10,760 bases of DNA from an uncultured Eubacteriales bacterium (lineage in GTDB: Bacteria > Bacillota > Clostridia > Lachnospirales > Bianqueaceae), in the NCBI GenBank assembly GCA_900322165.1, contig ONYR01000026.1, positions 1 to 10,760 of the forward strand, written 5' to 3'. Position numbers and translations under genes: made by a program. The notes beneath the pieces were generated by a model. It saw only the letters and a program-made list of their open reading frames with translations. It was not told the DNA's origin and did no database searches. Shown here piece after piece: positions 6,607 to 10,760 of this stretch. How positions within the stretch are numbered: position 1 is the first letter of the stretch; the number at the start of each line of letters is the position of its first letter.

Positions 6607-8454
6607 ATGTCTGAAAATACCCAGAACGCCGCTTCTGCAAAGGAAGAAAAGCAGTATGTTCACCTTCCCTATTTCGGCCTTCCCAAGCTCGTTCCGTATG
6701 TAAAGCCGCATCTGAAGATCATCATCGGCATGGTCCTCCTCTGCCTGCTGGCCGGTGTGATCGATATCATCCTTCCGCTTTTCCAGCAGTACGCGATCAA
6801 CCACTACGTCGGTGAATCCACGCTTGATACGATCGGCTGGTTCATCGGCCTGTATCTGCTGATCCTGCTGATCCAGACCGCGGGCAACACCTACTCCTCG
6901 TACCTCGGCGGTCAGATCGAGATGTACATCACCCGCGACATGCGCCGGGCAAGCTTCAACCATCTCCAGACTCTTTCCTTCTCCTACTACAACCAGAACA
7001 GCGTCGGCTACATTCACTCGCGCATCATGTCCGATACGAACCGTATCGGCGGACTGGTGAGCTGGAGCCTCATGGACGGTGTCTGGAACATGTCCTACAT
7101 TGTCGGTACGATCGTGGCGATGCTTCTCATCAACTGGAAGCTTGCGCTGCTGGTTCTTGTCATCGTTCCGATCACGTCCGTCGCCTCCGCGTACTTCCAG
7201 GGCAAGCTTGTTAAATACAACCGCCGCGTGCGTGAGCTGAATTCGCAGATCTCCGGCAACTTCAACGAAGGCATCACCGGCGCGAAAACAACGAAGACAC
7301 TCGTTGCGGAAGAGCGCATGAACGAGGACTTCAACAAGACAAGCCGCGAAATGACCCGCACCGCGGTCAAGACCTCGCACTTCCGCCAGCTCTTCGTTGG
7401 CACGATCTCGTTTGCGTCCTATCTCGCAGTCGCGCTCGTTCTCTGGCGCGGCGGCTATATCACGATGAACGGCCTCATGCTCATCGGTACGCTTTCCGTC
7501 TTTACGACCTACGCGATGAACATGATGGAGCCGATCCAGTGGGTCGTCCGTGCGATCTCCGACCTTGTCACGGTGCAGGTCAACGTCGAGCGCTTTACAC
7601 GCCTGATGGAGACCGAGTCCGATGTCGCCGATTCGCCTGAAGTCATCGAAAAGTACGGTGACGCGTTCCATCCGAAGAAGGAGAACTGGGAACCGCTTCA
7701 CGGTGACGTTGAGTTCCGCGATGTTTCCTTCATGTATCCGGACGGCGATGAATACGTTCTCGAGCATTTCAACCTGAAGGTCCCGCAGGGCACGAACGTG
7801 GCGATCGTCGGTGAGACCGGCGCCGGAAAGTCCACGCTGGTGAACCTTGTCTGCCGCTTCTTCGAACCCACGAGCGGTCAGATCCTCATCGATGGGCGCG
7901 ATGCCCGTGAGCGCTCGCAGCTCTGGCTTCACAGCAACATCGGCTACGTCCTCCAGACCCCGCACCTCTTCTCCGGCACGGTCCGCGAAAACCTTCTCTA
8001 CGGAAGGCCGGATGCGACGCAGGAAGAGATTGAGGCGGCAGTCAAGGCCGTTTCCGCCGAAGGCATCATCGAGCGCATGGACAAGGGCTACGACAGTGAC
8101 GTCGGTGAGGGAGGCGATCTCCTCTCGACCGGTGAAAAACAGCTCCTCTCCTTCGCCCGCGCGATCCTCGCGGATCCGCGTATCTTCGTTCTCGATGAAG
8201 CCACAAGCTCGATCGACACGGTCACCGAAAAGCTCATTCAGGACGCGATCAACAAGCTTATGAAGGGCCGCACGTCCTTCGTCATCGCACACCGTCTCTC
8301 CACGATCCGCCAGGCCGACGTCATCCTTGTTGTCAAGGACGGCAAGATCATCGAGCAGGGTCGCCACAGAGACCTGATGCGCCAGAAGGGATACTACTAC
8401 AACCTCTACACCCGCCAGTTCCAGGAAGAGACCATGCAGCAGATCTCGGTCTGA
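6607..8454 (+). CDS. ABC exporter half-transporter, catalytic subunit (TM288/BmrD/LmrD-like)
   Basis: A 615-residue partner of the preceding protein, with about six membrane segments (near 36-60, 75-92, 155-175, 178-196, 263-280 and 290-306) and a C-terminal ATPase domain. Walker A is GETGAGKST (402-410), Q-loop Q450, Walker B FVLDE with the catalytic E531 present, and H-loop H562. The signature is altered to LSTGE (506-510). In the heterodimer this subunit's Walker motifs face the intact LSGGQ of its partner, giving one active site, while its altered signature faces the partner's D543 site, giving one degenerate site. The two sequences thus fit each other as an obligate heterodimer. GGAGG lies 7 nt upstream of the ATG, within the last codons of the first gene, so translation is likely coupled. 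A hairpin terminator follows at 8513-8559. Confidence 0.94.
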   Translation: MSENTQNAASAKEEKQYVHLPYFGLPKLVPYVKPHLKIIIGMVLLCLLAGVIDIILPLFQQYAINHYVGESTLDTIGWFIGLYLLILLIQTAGNTYSSYLGGQIEMYITRDMRRASFNHLQTLSFSYYNQNSVGYIHSRIMSDTNRIGGLVSWSLMDGVWNMSYIVGTIVAMLLINWKLALLVLVIVPITSVASAYFQGKLVKYNRRVRELNSQISGNFNEGITGAKTTKTLVAEERMNEDFNKTSREMTRTAVKTSHFRQLFVGTISFASYLAVALVLWRGGYITMNGLMLIGTLSVFTTYAMNMMEPIQWVVRAISDLVTVQVNVERFTRLMETESDVADSPEVIEKYGDAFHPKKENWEPLHGDVEFRDVSFMYPDGDEYVLEHFNLKVPQGTNVAIVGETGAGKSTLVNLVCRFFEPTSGQILIDGRDARERSQLWLHSNIGYVLQTPHLFSGTVRENLLYGRPDATQEEIEAAVKAVSAEGIIERMDKGYDSDVGEGGDLLSTGEKQLLSFARAILADPRIFVLDEATSSIDTVTEKLIQDAINKLMKGRTSFVIAHRLSTIRQADVILVVKDGKIIEQGRHRDLMRQKGYYYNLYTRQFQEETMQQISV

Positions 8455-8475
8455 GAAACCTTTTCCAACACGTAC

Positions 8476-8520
8476 AACGTCCAAAAGGATAACATCCAAA
8501 AGGATAACATCCAAAAGGAT
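8476..8520 (+). repeat. Three tandem 15-bp repeats
   Basis: Three adjacent units of AACATCCAAAAGGAT (8476-8490, 8491-8505, 8506-8520). The first has one change (AACGTCC). Each unit contains the inverted repeat ATCC-AAAA-GGAT (GTCC in unit 1). The last unit runs into the left arm of the terminator at 8513. A single imperfect unit, AACATC plus six A plus GGAT, precedes the second terminator copy at 10279-10294. They may be slippage copies of the terminator's arm, or protein binding sites. Confidence 0.9.
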
Positions 8521-8559
8521 GTGTGAAAACGCATAAGCGCTTATCACACATCCTTTTTT
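8513..8559 (+). terminator. Hairpin terminator after the ABC exporter operon; left copy of a 47-bp direct repeat
   Basis: The 14-nt arms AAAAGGATGTGTGA (8513-8526) and TCACACATCCTTTT (8544-8557) pair perfectly. After an A-A mismatch the stem continues with two A-T pairs, a bulged C8540 and three C/G pairs, closing on the tetraloop ATAA (8533-8536). Six T follow from 8554, making a strong intrinsic terminator for the plus strand. The same element, with two loop changes, recurs at 10287-10333. Confidence 0.88.
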
Positions 8560-8576
8560 GATAACGATCATATTTA

Positions 8577-8605
8577 TTGACTTTACATATGTTAATGAAT
8601 ATAAT
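8577..8605 (+). promoter_or_regulatory. Near-consensus promoter of the hipBA operon
   Basis: TTGACT (8577-8582), exactly 17 nt, then TATAAT (8600-8605). Transcription would start near 8612, leaving a 65-nt leader to the hipB ATG. The sequence around it is strikingly AT-rich compared with the neighbouring genes. Such a strong core promoter fits an operon that is normally held down by its own antitoxin. Confidence 0.8.
8583..8594. promoter_or_regulatory. Imperfect palindrome in the hipBA promoter spacer
   Basis: TTACATATGTTA is symmetric except at one base pair, with a perfect ACATATGT core (8585-8592). It lies between the -35 and -10 boxes, where an autorepressing HipB-type protein would block transcription. 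Its short length and AT-rich surroundings make chance plausible. Confidence 0.3.
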
Positions 8606-8676
8606 TATGAGTGTAATCGCGAAGAAACCTTCTTTAGCCATGTCGGCACCCTAAATCTCCGGGAGGTACTGCATCC

Positions 8677-9009
8677 ATGGGCAGAAAAGCTGTAAATGTA
8701 TTCCCTCAGTCTCAAAAAGTCCTTAGCCAGATGGGAGAACAGATTCGTCTGGCACGTCTCAGACGGGAGCTATCGTCTGAGCTTGTCGCTGAGCGAGCCG
8801 GCGTGTCGAGGCAAACCGTAACGGCTGTTGAGAAGGGATCTCCCTCCGTCTCAATGGGAGCCTATGTCGCTGTGCTCCATGCACTGGGCGGGCTTGAGCA
8901 GGATCTCCTCCTCGTCGCCAAGGACGATGAATTCGGCCGCAAGCTTCAGGATCTTGGTCTCTCGCAGCGAAAACGCGCCCCTAGACAGACGGAATCGGAG
9001 GATATGTGA
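8677..9009 (+). CDS. hipB: HipB-type antitoxin, XRE-family helix-turn-helix
   Basis: A 110-residue DNA-binding protein. The XRE/Cro helix-turn-helix covers about residues 17-72; the recognition part reads LVAERAGVSRQTVTAVEKG (36-54) and is followed by the usual YVAVLHALGGLE helix. HipB proteins dimerise, repress their own operon and bind HipA to neutralise it. The charged C-terminal tail (about 95-110) is probably disordered. GGAGG lies 10 nt upstream of the ATG. The stop codon overlaps the hipA start by 1 nt, which fixes the pair as an operon. Identification rests on fold plus position; without the adjacent hipA it would only be called an XRE regulator. Confidence 0.9.
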   Translation: MGRKAVNVFPQSQKVLSQMGEQIRLARLRRELSSELVAERAGVSRQTVTAVEKGSPSVSMGAYVAVLHALGGLEQDLLLVAKDDEFGRKLQDLGLSQRKRAPRQTESEDM

Positions 9010-10265
9010 TGGCCTCAAAACAAATCTATGTTTACGAAAACTGGTCATCGGACCTCCCTGTATTCATGGGATTCCTGAATATCGACAACCTGAGAGGCAA
9101 AGAGACCTGCTCGTTCGAGTATCATTCAGAATGGCTAAAAAATAATGCTGCCCGGTCATTCCTCGATCCGGACCTTCATCTCTATCAAGGCCGGCAATAT
9201 GCCCCGATGGACAAATCCTTGTTTGGTATTTTCTCTGATTCCTGTCCGGATCGCTGGGGCAGACTTCTCATGCGGAGGCGTGAAGCCATCGATGCCCATA
9301 GAGAAGGGAGAAAACCCCGCCTTCTTTTAGAATCCGATTACCTGTTGGGTGTTCACGATGAAGGCCGTATGGGCGCACTTCGGTTTTCACTGAATCCGGA
9401 TGGCCCGTTTCTTTCTGCCGATTCTGAAATGGCTGCCCCACCTTGGGTAACGCTTAGAAAACTTGAGGCCGCTTCCCTATCTTTTGAACAGGATGAGGAT
9501 ATCCTTAATGATCATTGGTTAGCTCAGCTGCTGGCACCGGGTTCCTCGCTCGGTGGCGCACGTCCGAAAGCAACCGTCCGAGCCACTGACGGATCCTTGT
9601 GGATCGCCAAATTTCCTTCTCGTCACGATGAGCAGGATTCCGGAGCCTGGGAACAAGTCACCCATGACCTTGCGAAAGCTTGCGGCCTTCGTGTTCCGGA
9701 CTCAAAACTGGAGAAATTCTCATCCTATGGCTCCACCTATCTGGTCAAACGCTTTGACCGCGATAAAGCCAGGAGAATTCATTTCTCTTCGGCCATGGCG
9801 CTCCTTGGCAAAACGGATGGCGCATCATCACAGGACGGAAGCAGTTATCTTGATCTTGCTGATTTTATTACATCCTTCGGTGCTCAGCCAAAGGATGATC
9901 TTTTGGAATTATGGCGAAGAGTTGTGTTTAATATGGTTGTGTCCAATACCGATGACCATCTGCGGAACCATGGTTTTCTCCTTTCCAAAAAGGGTTGGGT
10001 ACTTTCCCCGATGTTTGATGTAAATCCGATTCCGTATGGGGAAAACCTGTCTTTAAATGTAACGATGGATGATTCCCGAATTGATCTGGATCTAGCCATC
10101 GATACTGCACCGTTTTTTGGTCTTACGACAGATTCTGCAGCTAAAGAAGCCGCTGCGATCGTCCAAACTGTCGGCAGCATGTGGCATACTGTTGCTGAGC
10201 ACTATGGAATCAGCCGAAATGCACAAGAAGCCATGGCTCCTGCATTTTCCCTTTGCCGCCAATGA
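9009..10265 (+). CDS. hipA: HipA-type serine/threonine kinase toxin
   Basis: A 418-residue protein kinase toxin. E. coli HipA phosphorylates glutamyl-tRNA synthetase and causes growth arrest and persistence; relatives can target other tRNA synthetases. The N-terminal subdomain has FSDSCPDRWGRLLM (75-88), typical of the family. The kinase core has the Gly/Ser loop GSSLGGARPK (178-187, S180 aligning with the E. coli autophosphorylation serine S150), candidate ATP-binding K201, VKRFDRD (246-252), catalytic loop NTDDHLRN (313-320, D315) and metal-binding D347 in SPMFDVNP. All key residues look intact, and length is near the usual 430-440. I start at the ATG at 9009 (GGAGG 7 nt upstream), not the GTG at 9006. 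Base composition looks more AT-rich than in the flanking genes, which together with the flanking repeats hints at acquisition by transfer. The target is unknown. Confidence 0.95.
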   Translation: MASKQIYVYENWSSDLPVFMGFLNIDNLRGKETCSFEYHSEWLKNNAARSFLDPDLHLYQGRQYAPMDKSLFGIFSDSCPDRWGRLLMRRREAIDAHREGRKPRLLLESDYLLGVHDEGRMGALRFSLNPDGPFLSADSEMAAPPWVTLRKLEAASLSFEQDEDILNDHWLAQLLAPGSSLGGARPKATVRATDGSLWIAKFPSRHDEQDSGAWEQVTHDLAKACGLRVPDSKLEKFSSYGSTYLVKRFDRDKARRIHFSSAMALLGKTDGASSQDGSSYLDLADFITSFGAQPKDDLLELWRRVVFNMVVSNTDDHLRNHGFLLSKKGWVLSPMFDVNPIPYGENLSLNVTMDDSRIDLDLAIDTAPFFGLTTDSAAKEAAAIVQTVGSMWHTVAEHYGISRNAQEAMAPAFSLCRQ

Positions 10266-10284
10266 AAAACGCCCTGCCAACATC

Positions 10285-10334
10285 AAAAAAGGATGTGTGA
10301 AAACGCCTATGCGCTTATCACACATCCTTTTTTT
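10285..10334. terminator. Bidirectional hairpin terminator after hipA; right copy of the 47-bp direct repeat
   Basis: The stem arms are identical to those at 8513-8559 (left arm 10287-10300, right arm 10318-10331). The predicted tetraloop is CTAT (10307-10310) instead of ATAA. Six A precede the left G (10285-10290) and seven T follow (10328-10334), so it can end both hipA and the opposing TPR gene, whose stop codon lies in the T-tract at 10333-10335. Confidence 0.88.
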
Positions 10335-10760
10335 ATGCCATAGCCAGTAATCGTGCCTTTTCCTTCTTTGCCTCCGTCACGGATGAGTCCGTCTCTTCAC
10401 TGAGCCCCCACTCGTTTTCGAGCAGATCGATGATCCGGTCATAGGTCTTTGCTGCATTCGCGTAGTCGCCCATGATCTCATAGATATCGGCGATTCCCAT
10501 CAGCGCGTCCATAAACCTGGGCCGCCGTGTGTCTGCGGCAAAGGCTCGCTCATAGATCTCGATGGCTTTTTGGTAGTCAGCCTTGTGGGCATAGTATTGC
10601 GCGGCTTCAAAAAGAACCGCATCATTGTCCGGCTGCTCTGCCAACAGGTCCTCCATGATCTTATCTCCGGCAGGCTCATCAAAGCGGGCAAGCTCGATAT
10701 AAGCCCGGTAAACCCGCTTCATGACAGGGTGCGCTTTTTCCAGCGCACAGAAGCGTTCCA
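10333..10760 (-). CDS. TPR-repeat protein, C-terminal part
   Basis: The last 141 codons of a protein that enters from the right edge. An internal ATG at 10722 exists, but it has no ribosome binding site. The frame stays open to the window edge with protein-like sequence (ERFCALEKAHPV before that Met), so the true start is probably outside. At least two tetratricopeptide repeats are visible: one around NDAVLFEAAQYYAHKADYQ and one around FMDALMGIADIYEIMGDYAN, with the usual A/G/Y/A spacing. TPRs mediate protein-protein contacts. In Firmicutes, C-terminal TPR arrays often follow an XRE DNA-binding domain in peptide-sensing regulators, but whether that applies here cannot be seen. The stop codon sits in the shared terminator. 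Confidence 0.8.
   Translation of the reverse strand, partial: ERFCALEKAHPVMKRVYRAYIELARFDEPAGDKIMEDLLAEQPDNDAVLFEAAQYYAHKADYQKAIEIYERAFAADTRRPRFMDALMGIADIYEIMGDYANAAKTYDRIIDLLENEWGLSEETDSSVTEAKKEKARLLAMA

Noticed and set aside
5594..6640. A 348-codon minus-strand open frame opposite the first ABC gene
   Set aside because: Antisense shadow with no ribosome binding site or recognisable domain.
8476..8559. CRISPR-like array
   Set aside because: The units are 15 bp and directly adjacent with no unique spacers, and no cas genes are present.
6520..8571. A 683-codon open frame on the minus strand opposite the ABC exporter genes
   Set aside because: It is antisense to two clearly recognisable ABC subunits. 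Its translation has no known domain, and its start region is the translated 15-bp tandem repeat; long antisense frames are common in GC-rich coding DNA.
8640..8654. A four-codon leader peptide (ATG TCG GCA CCC TAA) in the hipBA leader
   Set aside because: No ribosome binding site, too short to judge, and no attenuator structure follows it.
9006..9008. GTG as the hipA start
   Set aside because: The ATG directly after it has better spacing to GGAGG (7 versus 4 nt) and forms a normal TGATG stop/start overlap.
8476..10334. Insertion sequence or transposon with hipBA as passenger
   Set aside because: There is no transposase or integrase, the flanking elements are direct copies of a terminator, and no clear target-site duplication is visible.

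Overview
The window looks like chromosomal DNA from a mid-to-high GC anaerobic Firmicute, probably class Clostridia. This is inferred from strong GGAGG ribosome binding sites, sigma-A type promoters, a methionine aminopeptidase with an N-terminal SEC-C zinc motif, a two-subunit aconitase X next to an old-yellow-enzyme reductase, and a BmrCD/TM287-288-like heterodimeric ABC exporter. No rRNA, tRNA, CRISPR array, transposase or phage gene was seen.

Layout. (1) Positions 1-1930, minus strand: an operon with a perfect -35 promoter (2007-2035), reading aconitase X large subunit, aconitase X small subunit, then the first 66 codons of an FMN-dependent enoate-reductase-like protein that runs off the left edge. 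The order suggests dehydration of a hydroxy acid followed by reduction of the product. (2) 2136-2654, plus strand: a NUDIX hydrolase, divergent from the operon, ending in a hairpin terminator at 2695-2737. (3) 2714-4461, minus strand: type I methionine aminopeptidase followed after 8 nt by an unusual SAM-methyltransferase-fold protein whose last codons lie inside that terminator. (4) 4685-8454, plus strand: two ABC exporter half-transporters 2 nt apart, with complementary degenerate ATPase motifs. Their promoter has a perfect 18-bp palindrome across its -10 box. (5) 8677-10265, plus strand: a hipBA-type toxin-antitoxin operon with a near-consensus promoter and a 1-nt stop/start overlap. (6) 10333 to the right edge, minus strand: the C-terminal part of a TPR protein.

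The most unusual structure is around hipBA. It sits between two copies of a 47-bp hairpin terminator, at 8513-8559 and 10287-10333. They differ at two bases, both in the predicted tetraloop. The left copy is preceded by three tandem 15-bp units, each holding the small inverted repeat ATCC-AAAA-GGAT; the right copy has one imperfect unit. This makes hipBA look like a cassette bounded by direct repeats, or shows a family of dispersed terminator repeats in this genome.

The three gene-free stretches are 1931-2135, 4462-4684 and 8455-8676. Each is about 200 nt and holds promoters, palindromes or terminators, listed below. I see no clearly new multi-gene system. The best candidates for new biology are the repeat-bounded hipBA cassette, the aconitase X/enoate-reductase operon with an unknown substrate, and the operator of the ABC exporter.
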